DNA from: an uncultured Bacilli bacterium
GTDB taxonomy: Bacteria; Bacillota_I; Bacilli_A; RF39; UBA660
Direction of reading: 5' to 3'
Length of the DNA stretch: 5,824 nt
Assembly (NCBI GenBank): GCA_944363805.1
Contig: CALVVH010000059.1
Coordinates: 1 to 5,824, forward strand
Under the pieces are notes generated by a model. The model made no database searches. It saw only the letters and a program-made list of their open reading frames with translations, and was not told the origin of the DNA. A program made the translations under genes and the position numbers. Shown in pieces: positions 1-5,824 of this stretch (the stretch's first letter is position 1; the number at the start of each line of letters is the position of its first letter).

Positions 1-524
1 GAAAATCAATTATAAGAGGAATTTTAGGTTGGAGGTATAATACCTCTAATTTTTATTTTATAAAAAACTGTCCAGAGGTAAGTGTCACATGGTATTTGGG
101 TGGATATACAAATTCAAGTGCTACAGCAGAATCCTTTTATGAATATGAAAGAGGAGATATGGTATATAGTGGGAGTCCAACAACTACGATGGGATATATA
201 GGGTTAATGTATCCAAGTGATTATGGTTTTAGTGCACTTTCTAATAATTGTGTAAGAACAACTAATCTAGATTCTTATGATAACGAACTATGTGCTGGTC
301 AAAGTTGGTTAGAAGGACATGGAAGCGAATGGACAATAACATTAATTTATGATAATAATGGTAACGTGTTTAACTTAGTAAAATCAGGAGGATTAGGAGG
401 AGAAGGTTCTCTTAACCTTGTACATTTTGGCCATTCTGCCCGTTCTGTCTTGTATCTCGACTCTAATGTGTATGTAATAGATGGTGATGGTTCGATAAGT
501 GATCCATACATCATAGGAATGTGA
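1..524 (+). CDS. C-terminal part of a secreted/surface or pilin-like protein (5' end outside window)
   Basis: The frame is open from base 3 to the TGA at 522-524, which is followed at once by TAA, and about 173 residues are visible. The TTG at 96 has no ribosome binding site, and the frame continues upstream with plausible protein sequence, so this is the tail of a longer gene. Visible features are a GLMYPSDYGF segment (about 201-230), two cysteines encoded at 249 and 291, the SWLEGHGSEWTITL stretch (303-344), and a closing block with ARSVLYLDSNV (438-470) followed by DGDGSISDPYII. From memory, this order (GLMY.SDYG, Cys...Cys, W...W, V/ARPVLYL.SNV, GDG..S.PY) is typical of the C-terminal domain of large surface or prepilin-like proteins in gut Firmicutes. 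Their function is not established; an extracellular location is inferred. The usual proline in the RPVLYL block is serine here, so this copy looks divergent. Confidence 0.65.
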   Translation, partial: KSIIRGILGWRYNTSNFYFIKNCPEVSVTWYLGGYTNSSATAESFYEYERGDMVYSGSPTTTMGYIGLMYPSDYGFSALSNNCVRTTNLDSYDNELCAGQSWLEGHGSEWTITLIYDNNGNVFNLVKSGGLGGEGSLNLVHFGHSARSVLYLDSNVYVIDGDGSISDPYIIGM

Positions 525-535
525 TAAATTAAAAG

Positions 536-560
536 CCCCCACGGTTTAAAGCCGTGGGGG
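536..560. terminator. Bidirectional intrinsic terminator between convergent genes
   Basis: A perfect 9-bp GC-rich stem (CCCCCACGG at 536-544 with CCGTGGGGG at 552-560) closes a 7-base loop. It lies 11 bases after the TGA of the left gene and 5 bases beyond the stop of the minus-strand gene. The T tract is modest on both sides: TCACTTTATTTATT on the plus strand, and CTTTTAATTT reading out on the minus strand. The position between two convergent stop codons supports shared termination. The sequence also resembles hairpins at the ends of IS200/IS605-type elements, but no transposase lies nearby. Confidence 0.8.
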
Positions 561-565
561 TCACT

Positions 566-1789
566 TTATTTATTCAATTCTTTTGCTAACAATCCACTTC
601 TAAGTAGGTGATTATAAGCATTCTCATTTATAACTAAATCAAATTCTCCAATATATTCATATACATCCGGATTAAATCCCATTTTAAACCTATTTAAACC
701 ATGATATGGACTTGATTTATCAAAGTCAGCAGTAATACCATTCAAATCTGCATATTTGTATTCTCCACGGTAATGCGCAAGAATTGCAAAGTACAAAAAA
801 TAATTAGCTGCATATCTTTTTAATTCTCTATCAAATCCACTTATTTGAATAGTTATTCTATTATCATACCTGATTACTATTGCTCCAGCAACATAAGTAT
901 CAACTTCCGTATTTAAATACTTTGATGCTTCTGCTATATCGTTCTTATATGTAAGAAGTGCTTTATCAGAATTCATCTTAGCATTGATAATATTAGCATT
1001 ATTATTTTTAAGTATTTTATTATTATAATTATTATTTCTATTTTGTTCATAATTATAGTAATGTTGTGAATTAACTAAATAACTTTTATAATTGACTTTT
1101 ACTAAAAAATAGTCGACATCCCCAGTTTTATCAAAAACATTATATAAATCATTATAATAATAGGTATCTTTTGTAATATTATCTTTTAAAAACTCTGATA
1201 ATATATGAATTTTATCTTGTCCAGCTTTTTCTAATACTAATCCTTTTCTAAGACCTTTTTTTATTTTATTTCTAGTATTTTTAGAAAATTTATTTATATC
1301 CATTTCAGATAAATTGACTATAGCGTTAATCCTTGGTAAAAGAGCTTCAAAATACATATTGCTTTTTAATTTCTTATAGCCACATCTATTTAAATTGTTG
1401 ATAACATTATAATTTTCATTATATTCAAAGTTTAAAGTCTTTTTATTTAATTTACCAATAGCTATTTCTGGATTAATTTTTATAAAAGCAAAATTTTTCT
1501 TTTTATAATATTCTTTAATTAAATTTGTAAATGTTTCAAGTAAATATGGATTAGAGTAATCAACTAAAAAACCTCGTGGAGAATATCCATAATAACTTCC
1601 TCCCAGTTTTTTATAAAGAATTAAAGCAGCAGCTTTTATTTCTATGCCATCAACTAAACCAATAAACTCATAATCGTAACCTTCTTCAGCCTTGAGCATG
1701 GCATAATTAATTGATTGATAAAAATTGCCGATGACATTGTTTTGCGAAAACATATTAAATTCTGATAATGAGATTTCCTTGATGTACAT
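566..1789 (-). CDS. FemA/FemB/MurM-family peptidoglycan bridge aminoacyltransferase
   Basis: The product is 407 residues, the usual size for FemAB enzymes. These cytoplasmic proteins transfer amino acids from aminoacyl-tRNA to the side chain of a lipid-linked peptidoglycan precursor, building the interpeptide bridge. Family landmarks appear in order: GNFYQSINYAMLKA (21-34), YSPRGFLVDY (69-78), FIKINPEI (102-109), the basic RNKIKKGLRKGL segment (173-184), an arm region (about 245-292), AGAIVIRYDN (301-310), and a C-terminal block with NGITADF and GLNRFKMGF (350-372) then EYIGEFDLVI (378-387). The two GNAT-like folds are inferred from the family. The arm, normally a charged coiled coil, is Asn-rich here. 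The ATG at 1787-1789 is supported by AAGGAGGTG, 7 bases after AGGAGG. The gene stands alone with its own promoter. The amino acid donor and the position in the bridge (first or later residue) cannot be told from sequence. A cell wall is implied. Confidence 0.9.
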   Translation of the reverse strand: MYIKEISLSEFNMFSQNNVIGNFYQSINYAMLKAEEGYDYEFIGLVDGIEIKAAALILYKKLGGSYYGYSPRGFLVDYSNPYLLETFTNLIKEYYKKKNFAFIKINPEIAIGKLNKKTLNFEYNENYNVINNLNRCGYKKLKSNMYFEALLPRINAIVNLSEMDINKFSKNTRNKIKKGLRKGLVLEKAGQDKIHILSEFLKDNITKDTYYYNDLYNVFDKTGDVDYFLVKVNYKSYLVNSQHYYNYEQNRNNNYNNKILKNNNANIINAKMNSDKALLTYKNDIAEASKYLNTEVDTYVAGAIVIRYDNRITIQISGFDRELKRYAANYFLYFAILAHYRGEYKYADLNGITADFDKSSPYHGLNRFKMGFNPDVYEYIGEFDLVINENAYNHLLRSGLLAKELNK

Positions 1790-1796
1790 GATTACA

Positions 1797-1845
1797 CCTC
1801 CTTAATTCAAGATAACATTATACCATATTTATGTGATTTTTACCA
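1797..1845 (-). promoter_or_regulatory. Promoter and ribosome binding site of the FemAB-like gene
   Basis: On the minus strand an extended -10 element, TGGTATAAT, occupies 1817-1825 (hexamer TATAAT at 1817-1822). The best -35 at 17-base spacing is weak (TGGTAA, 1840-1845), which fits an extended -10 promoter. The predicted start near 1810 gives a leader of about 21 bases. That leader carries a full anti-16S match, TAAGGAGGTG (1795-1804), ahead of the ATG. Confidence 0.75.
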
Positions 1846-1854
1846 TTAAAACCG

Positions 1855-1896
1855 TTGACCTTATATTTAATAAACTGTATAATATAAATAGGTGAT
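1855..1896 (+). promoter_or_regulatory. Sigma-A promoter and ribosome binding site of the DUF308 gene
   Basis: TTGACC (1855-1860) and TATAAT (1878-1883) are separated by 17 bases, a near-consensus vegetative promoter. Transcription should start near 1890, right at the AGGTGAT ribosome binding site (1890-1896), so the leader before the ATG at 1900 would be only about 10 bases. The promoter is divergent from the FemAB-like promoter within a 110-base gap, and the two -35 regions do not overlap. Confidence 0.8.
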
Positions 1897-1899
1897 GTT

Positions 1900-2481
1900 A
1901 TGGCAAAAACTCCATTTAAAAATAGTATTGAAAACGTTTATAATAGGATGATTATTTATTCTATGATAACTTCAATTTTAGCAATCATAGTTGGTTTAGT
2001 GCTTATATTTTTACCAACAGTATCGAATAAAGTTGTAGGTATCATCGTCGGAGTTATTATTTTAGTATTTGGTATCAATGCCATATATAAATATTTTCAT
2101 CGAGATGGTGCTAAGCTATATTCTTTGAATATTGTTTTCGGAGTACTTTATTCTATTTTAGGAGTAGTAATTATTCTTTATCCTTATAGTGTTATGGAAT
2201 TTGTTACAGTATGTTTAGGAATATTTATAATTATTAATGGTGCAACTAAAGTTAATTATGGTATTTGGTTAAAAAAAGGTAGTGAAGATTCTTGGTTAGT
2301 AACACTTGTAACAGGAATTTTCTTAGTGGTATTAGGTATAATGGTTGTATTTAATCCATTCTCATCCTTTACACTTACACAATTATCTGGAGCTTTCTTG
2401 ATAATTGTTGGAATATTAAACGTATCAGACACTATTTTATTTAAAAAGAGAGCTAAACAAATAATGGATATATTTTGGTAA
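1900..2481 (+). CDS. HdeD-like DUF308 integral membrane protein
   Basis: The product is 193 residues and almost entirely hydrophobic apart from short ends and loops. Six membrane segments can be placed at about 20-39, 45-66, 75-95, 98-115, 132-152 and 160-181. They form three hairpin repeats with one pattern: a Gly-rich helix ending in a proline turn (LP at 38-39, YP at 94-95, NP at 152-153), then a helix ending in a Gly-Ile/Ala motif (FGIN, NGAT, VGIL). This threefold repeat and length are typical of the HdeD/DUF308 family. HdeD is linked to acid resistance in E. coli, but the role of the Firmicute members is unknown, so no function is assigned. The start ATG follows AGGTGAT with good spacing and fits the promoter. 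The positively charged N-terminus and C-terminal KKRAK (182-186) suggest cytoplasmic ends. The gene has its own promoter and a weak terminator before enolase. Confidence 0.85.
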   Translation: MAKTPFKNSIENVYNRMIIYSMITSILAIIVGLVLIFLPTVSNKVVGIIVGVIILVFGINAIYKYFHRDGAKLYSLNIVFGVLYSILGVVIILYPYSVMEFVTVCLGIFIIINGATKVNYGIWLKKGSEDSWLVTLVTGIFLVVLGIMVVFNPFSSFTLTQLSGAFLIIVGILNVSDTILFKKRAKQIMDIFW

Positions 2482-2485
2482 AGTT

Positions 2486-2507
2486 GACTGCCTAGTGCAG
2501 TTTTTTT
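2486..2507 (+). terminator. Weak intrinsic terminator after the DUF308 gene
   Basis: ACTGC (2487-2491) pairs with GCAGT (2497-2501) around a five-base loop. A G-U pair (2486/2502) can extend the stem to 6 bp, and seven T residues (2501-2507) follow. The hairpin starts about 5 bases after the TAA stop. The short stem suggests incomplete termination, so some read-through into enolase is possible. Confidence 0.6.
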
Positions 2508-2508
2508 C

Positions 2509-2555
2509 TTGATATATTTTTAGCATTTCGCTATACTAGTTATATAAGAAGGTGA
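2509..2555 (+). promoter_or_regulatory. Sigma-A promoter and ribosome binding site of enolase
   Basis: TTGATA (2509-2514) and TATACT (2532-2537) are separated by 17 bases. Transcription is predicted to start near 2544, giving a leader of about 18 bases that carries AAGGTGA (2549-2555), 6 bases before the ATG at 2562. The -35 element begins one base after the T tract of the preceding terminator. Confidence 0.75.
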
Positions 2556-2561
2556 ACATTT

Positions 2562-3791
2562 ATGTTAATAAAAGAAGTACATGCTAGAGAAATTCTAGAT
2601 AGTAGAGGTAATCCTACCGTAGAAGTCGATATGACTTTAGATAATAATATTACACGCACAGCTAGTGTACCAAGTGGTGCATCAACTGGTAGTAGAGAAG
2701 CTTTAGAGCTAAGAGATAATGACTCAAAAAGATACAATGGTAAAGGTGTATTAAATGCTGTTAAAAATGTTAATGAAATTATCCGACCAGCTCTTCTAGG
2801 TCAAAAGGCTGATCAAGCCGGGGTTGATAAAATATTGATTGAGTTAGACGGTACAGAAAATAAAAGTAACTTGGGAGCTAATGCAATGTTGGGAGTATCA
2901 CTTGCTTGCTTAAAATGTCTAGCTGCTAGTGAAAATCAAGAATTGTATGAGTATGTTTCTAATAAAAGTGTATCATTGCCAATTCCAATGATCAATATCA
3001 TTAATGGTGGTAAACATGCAGTAAATAACATCGACATTCAAGAATTTATGATTGTGCCAGTAGTTAAAACAATGCACGAAAGAATCAGAGCAGGTGCCGA
3101 AGTATTCCATGAGTTAAAGTCGCTTTTGGTAAAAAACAACTTTAGCGTTGGTGTTGGTGATGAAGGTGGATTTGCCCCAAATTTAGAAAACAATGCTATG
3201 GCTTTAGAGTTTATCGTGGAAGCCATAAAAAAAGCTGGATATAAACCTGGTGAAGATATTTATATTGCTTTAGATGTGGCTGCTAGTGAAACTTACGATA
3301 AAAAAACAGGTACTTATAGTATCGATGGTAGAAATTTAACTAGTAAAGAATTGATGGAATATTACCAAGAGTTATTAAAAAGATATCCTATTTTGAGTAT
3401 TGAAGATCCATTCTTTGAGGATGACTTTGAGTCTCTAAAAGAATTTACAGCTTTAGTAGGAGATAAAATAATGCTTGTTGGTGATGACTACTTTGTAACT
3501 AACGAAAAGTATTTACAAAAGGGTATCGACATGAATGCAGGTAATGCCATTCTTCTTAAAGCTAATCAAATAGGTACTGTTACCGAAATGACTAAGACTA
3601 TTTTGCTAGCTAAAAAACACAATTATAAGACGATTATTTCTCACCGTAGTGGTGAAACTGAAGATACCTTTATTGCTGATTTAGCAGTTGGCATGTCTAT
3701 TCCATTTATAAAAACTGGATCAATGTGCCGAGGTGAACGAATAGCTAAATATAACCGTTTACTTCGTATTGAAGAAAAAATTAAAAAATAA
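2562..3791 (+). CDS. eno: Enolase (phosphopyruvate hydratase), short C-terminus
   Basis: The enzyme interconverts 2-phosphoglycerate and phosphoenolpyruvate in cytoplasmic glycolysis. The 409-residue product has the whole enolase active site. By homology to yeast enolase, I see the mobile-loop Ser in SGAST (S41), H152 in GGKHA, E161 in DIQEFMI, E201 in GDEGGFAP, the Mg ligands D238 (ALDVA), E281 (IEDP) and D308 (VGDD), catalytic K333 (LLKANQIG), H361-R362-S363 and K384 (IKTG). It should therefore be active. The usual bacterial length is about 430. The difference lies mainly at the end: the protein stops at LLRIEEKIKK, without the roughly 20-residue tail that normally follows the LLRIEE motif. 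The next bases in the other frames do not encode that tail, so a frameshift is not the cause. The start is set by AAGGTGA, 6 bases before the ATG. The gene is monocistronic or partly read through from the DUF308 gene, and is followed by a strong terminator and nifJ. Confidence 0.97.
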   Translation: MLIKEVHAREILDSRGNPTVEVDMTLDNNITRTASVPSGASTGSREALELRDNDSKRYNGKGVLNAVKNVNEIIRPALLGQKADQAGVDKILIELDGTENKSNLGANAMLGVSLACLKCLAASENQELYEYVSNKSVSLPIPMINIINGGKHAVNNIDIQEFMIVPVVKTMHERIRAGAEVFHELKSLLVKNNFSVGVGDEGGFAPNLENNAMALEFIVEAIKKAGYKPGEDIYIALDVAASETYDKKTGTYSIDGRNLTSKELMEYYQELLKRYPILSIEDPFFEDDFESLKEFTALVGDKIMLVGDDYFVTNEKYLQKGIDMNAGNAILLKANQIGTVTEMTKTILLAKKHNYKTIISHRSGETEDTFIADLAVGMSIPFIKTGSMCRGERIAKYNRLLRIEEKIKK

Positions 3792-3806
3792 ACTATATAA
3801 GTTATG

Positions 3807-3836
3807 AGCAAGTTGTCAACAACTTGCTTTTTCTTT
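3807..3836 (+). terminator. Strong intrinsic terminator of enolase
   Basis: A perfect 9-bp stem, AGCAAGTTG (3807-3815) with CAACTTGCT (3820-3828), closes a TCAA tetraloop and is followed by a T-rich run (TTTTTCTTT, 3828-3836). It starts 15 bases after the enolase TAA. It should isolate enolase from nifJ transcription. Confidence 0.92.
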
Positions 3837-3847
3837 AGTAATAAAAC

Positions 3848-3891
3848 TTCAAAAAAAAGCAATTTTGCTTTATAATTAAATTAATAGGATG
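3848..3891 (+). promoter_or_regulatory. Promoter and ribosome binding site of nifJ, with an inverted repeat in the spacer
   Basis: TATAAT (3871-3876) is preceded at 17 bases by TTCAAA (3848-3853), four of six matches to the -35 consensus. Transcription is predicted near 3883, giving a leader of about 16 bases with AGGATG (3886-3891), 7 bases before the ATG at 3899. The spacer holds an inverted repeat, AAAGCAA (3856-3862) and TTGCTTT (3865-3871), whose last base is the first base of the -10. Confidence 0.65.
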
Positions 3892-3898
3892 TGATTAT

Positions 3899-5824
3899 AT
3901 GAAAAAAATAGTAGATGGAAATACTACATGTAGTAAGATTGCTTATTATTTTAGTGAAGTATGTAGTATTTATCCTATAACTCCATCGAGCCCAATGGCT
4001 GCCAATATCGATACATTGACTGGAACAAATCTTCTAAATATTTTCAGTTCTAAACCTAAGGTGGTGGAAATGCAGTCCGAAGCTGGAGCAGCTGGTGCCA
4101 TGCATGGCGCTTTACTATCCGGCTCTCTAGCATCAACATTTACAGCCTCTCAAGGCTTACTTTTGATGATTCCTAACATGTATAAAATTGCTGGAGAAAT
4201 GCTTCCTGGCGTAATTCATGTAGCATCTCGTTCACTAGCTACTCATGCCTTATCAATTTTTGGTGATCATCAAGACATTTATGCAACTCGTGCCACCGGC
4301 TTTTGTATGCTTGCTTCAACCAGTGTCTTTGATGCTCAAAACTTAGCTGCTGTTGCTCATCTTTCAGCAATTAAAGGAAGTCTTCCTTTCTTGCACTTTT
4401 TCGACGGTTTTAGAACAAGTCACGAATATAATACTATCGAAGAAATCCCTGAAGATAAATTACTTGCTTTGGTAGACCATGATGCTATTAATAAATTTAA
4501 AGATCGTACTTTAAATGTCGGTAAAAAGTATCAATATGGTATGTCTCAAACAGAAGATATTTATTTTGGGTGTACTGAGGCCCGTAATAAATATTATGAT
4601 GCTATGCCAGATATAGTTAATGACTACATGAATAAAATAAATGAAATAATGCATACCAACTATAAACCATTTAATTATTATGGTAGTGCTGATGCTGAAA
4701 ACGTAATTGTTGCCATGGGTAGTGTTACTGATACTATCAAAGAAGTTGTTCAAAAACTTGGCAATGTTGGCTTAATTGAAGTACATTTATATCGCCCATT
4801 TAGTTCCAAATACTTTCTAGATGTTTTACCTAAAAGTGTTAAAAAGATTGCTGTTTTAGATCGAACTAAAGAAATTGGCTCAATTGGTGAACCATTATTC
4901 TTAGATGTCTGTGGCATCCTTAAAGATACTGATATTAAAATCTATGGTGGCAGATATGGTTTATCAAGTAAAAATACAACTCCTGCTGATATTTATGCCA
5001 TTTATAAAATGCTTGAAGATAATCCTCATCATAACTTTACAATTGGCATTATTGATGATGTAACCAATTTAAGCTTAAATCCAGTTCCTATTGACATAGT
5101 TAATAATCATAAAGAAATATTAATTTATGGTTTTGGTTCCGATGGTATGGTCAGTGCTAGTAAAGATTTATTAAAAATAGTTCATGAATCATTAGATAAA
5201 TTTGTTCAAGGCTATTTTGAATACGACTCTAAAAAAAGTGGAGGAGTAACAGTATCTCATTTGAGATACTCTGATAATGCTATTAACGAGCCATACTATG
5301 TAACAAAACCTGAAATAACAGTAGTTACTAAAGACATTTATTTTAGAATGTTTGATATGGTAAATAATATTAAAGAAAACGGTATTCTTTTAATTAATAC
5401 TATCAAAAATAAAGATGAATTACTTAAACTTTTACCTAACAAAGTAAAGAATATTTTATATACTAAAAATATAAAAATATATTTTATCAATGCTGAAGAT
5501 ATTGCTTCAAAAAATCATATATCTGGTAAAATAAGCAAGATAATGGAAGTATTAATTTTAAAACTGTTAAATGTAGAAAACTCTTTAGAAATAGTTGAAG
5601 AAAGTATCAAAAAGGCTTTTGCTACTAAAGGTGAAGATATCATCAATAATAATATATTAGCTATGCATGATGCAATTGATAAATTGGAAGAATTGAAAAT
5701 AGAAGAAAATTACTCTGAAACTATTAAAGTAATTGATGATAATGTTATAGACTTAATGAATCATCGTTTAGGAAATACTATTCCAGTAAGTATGCTTGAA
5801 GATTATGCTTATGGTCGTTTTCCG
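3899..5824 (+). CDS. nifJ: Pyruvate:ferredoxin (flavodoxin) oxidoreductase, N-terminal 642 residues (3' end outside window)
   Basis: This thiamine diphosphate and iron-sulfur enzyme oxidises pyruvate with CoA to acetyl-CoA and CO2 and reduces ferredoxin or flavodoxin. It is oxygen-sensitive and typical of anaerobes. The frame is open without a stop from the ATG at 3899 to the last base. Single-chain homologues have about 1,170 residues, so just over half is present. Domain I (about 1-230) shows DGN (6-8), YPITPSSPM (25-33) with T28, EMQSEAGAAG (57-66) with E61, and ARSLATHALSIFGDH (from 109) with R111. These correspond to active-site T31, E64 and R114 of the Desulfovibrio enzyme. Domain II contains DRTKEIGSIGEP (321-332) and GGRYGLSSK (350-358). 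The gamma-like domain has YGFGSDG (410-416) and YDSKKSGGVTVSHLR (442-456). The window ends at PVSMLEDYAYGRFP, just before the expected two-[4Fe-4S] ferredoxin-like domain. The C-terminal cluster and TPP domain are not visible. Canonical SEGGAAG reads SEAGAAG here. Neighbouring enolase is also in lower glycolysis. Confidence 0.96.
   Translation, partial: MKKIVDGNTTCSKIAYYFSEVCSIYPITPSSPMAANIDTLTGTNLLNIFSSKPKVVEMQSEAGAAGAMHGALLSGSLASTFTASQGLLLMIPNMYKIAGEMLPGVIHVASRSLATHALSIFGDHQDIYATRATGFCMLASTSVFDAQNLAAVAHLSAIKGSLPFLHFFDGFRTSHEYNTIEEIPEDKLLALVDHDAINKFKDRTLNVGKKYQYGMSQTEDIYFGCTEARNKYYDAMPDIVNDYMNKINEIMHTNYKPFNYYGSADAENVIVAMGSVTDTIKEVVQKLGNVGLIEVHLYRPFSSKYFLDVLPKSVKKIAVLDRTKEIGSIGEPLFLDVCGILKDTDIKIYGGRYGLSSKNTTPADIYAIYKMLEDNPHHNFTIGIIDDVTNLSLNPVPIDIVNNHKEILIYGFGSDGMVSASKDLLKIVHESLDKFVQGYFEYDSKKSGGVTVSHLRYSDNAINEPYYVTKPEITVVTKDIYFRMFDMVNNIKENGILLINTIKNKDELLKLLPNKVKNILYTKNIKIYFINAEDIASKNHISGKISKIMEVLILKLLNVENSLEIVEESIKKAFATKGEDIINNNILAMHDAIDKLEELKIEENYSETIKVIDDNVIDLMNHRLGNTIPVSMLEDYAYGRFP

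Noticed and set aside
96..524. A separate 142-residue gene starting at the TTG at 96
   Set aside because: There is no ribosome binding site before the TTG, and the same frame is open to the window edge with protein-like sequence, so this is the end of a longer gene.
1790..1899. Riboswitch, small RNA or operator in the divergent intergenic region
   Set aside because: The 110 bases are nearly filled by two promoters and ribosome binding sites. I found no significant inverted repeat or conserved RNA motif.
2540..2737. Minus-strand frame of 65 codons
   Set aside because: It lies antisense to the enolase promoter and 5' end, matches no family I know, and is a shadow of a certain gene.
3038..3226. 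Minus-strand frame of 62 codons
   Set aside because: It is entirely antisense to the conserved core of enolase, with no supporting signals.
3641..3862. Minus-strand frame of 73 codons
   Set aside because: It overlaps the enolase 3' end and its terminator. Its apparent protein is the antisense of the conserved HRSGET and IKTG regions.
4511..4753. Minus-strand frame of 80 codons with a hydrophobic stretch
   Set aside because: It is antisense to nifJ. The hydrophobicity comes from the complement of AT-rich codons, and I saw no convincing start signals.
3899..5824. Possible frameshift or broken nifJ
   Set aside because: I translated all 642 codons and found no stop. Motifs of domains I, II and the gamma-like domain appear in one frame in the expected order.
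1..5824. CRISPR array, tRNA or rRNA gene, complete insertion sequence, phage or defence genes
   Set aside because: There are no spaced direct repeats, cloverleaf sequences, transposase, integrase or nuclease motifs. The window is mainly metabolic and envelope genes.

Overview
The window is AT-rich bacterial DNA, dense with genes and using the standard bacterial code: TGA serves as a stop and no reading frame runs through it. Strong purine-rich ribosome binding sites, near-consensus sigma-A promoters, a FemAB-type cell-wall enzyme and an oxygen-sensitive pyruvate:ferredoxin oxidoreductase point to an anaerobic, fermentative low-GC Firmicute. The cysteine/tryptophan-rich surface-protein tail at the left edge resembles proteins I associate with gut Bacilli of the RF39/Erysipelotrichales type. 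That placement is inference from memory, not a search.

Layout. 1-524 (+): the 3' end of a gene for a probable extracellular or pilin-like protein whose start lies outside the window. 536-560: a GC-rich hairpin between two convergent genes that probably terminates both. 566-1789 (-): a FemA/FemB/MurM-type peptidoglycan cross-bridge aminoacyltransferase. 1790-1899: a compact divergent promoter region. 1900-2481 (+): a six-helix membrane protein of the HdeD/DUF308 type. 2562-3791 (+): enolase, short at its C-terminus. 3807-3836: a clear intrinsic terminator. 3899-5824 (+): the first 642 codons of pyruvate:ferredoxin (flavodoxin) oxidoreductase, cut by the right edge just before its ferredoxin-like domain. 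No stretch over 300 bases lacks a gene.

How the genes fit together. Enolase makes phosphoenolpyruvate near the end of glycolysis, and the oxidoreductase converts pyruvate to acetyl-CoA with reduction of ferredoxin. The two are neighbours in the lower part of anaerobic sugar catabolism. Each has its own promoter and a strong terminator separates them, so they are not a simple operon. The FemAB-like enzyme and the surface-protein fragment both concern the cell envelope but are transcribed towards each other. The DUF308 protein has no evident functional link to its neighbours.

I see no new defence, mobile or RNA-based system. The points worth a second look are modest: a hairpin reminiscent of IS200/IS605 ends, a tail-less enolase, an Asn-rich replacement of the FemAB helical arm, an inverted repeat inside the nifJ promoter, and very short predicted mRNA leaders.
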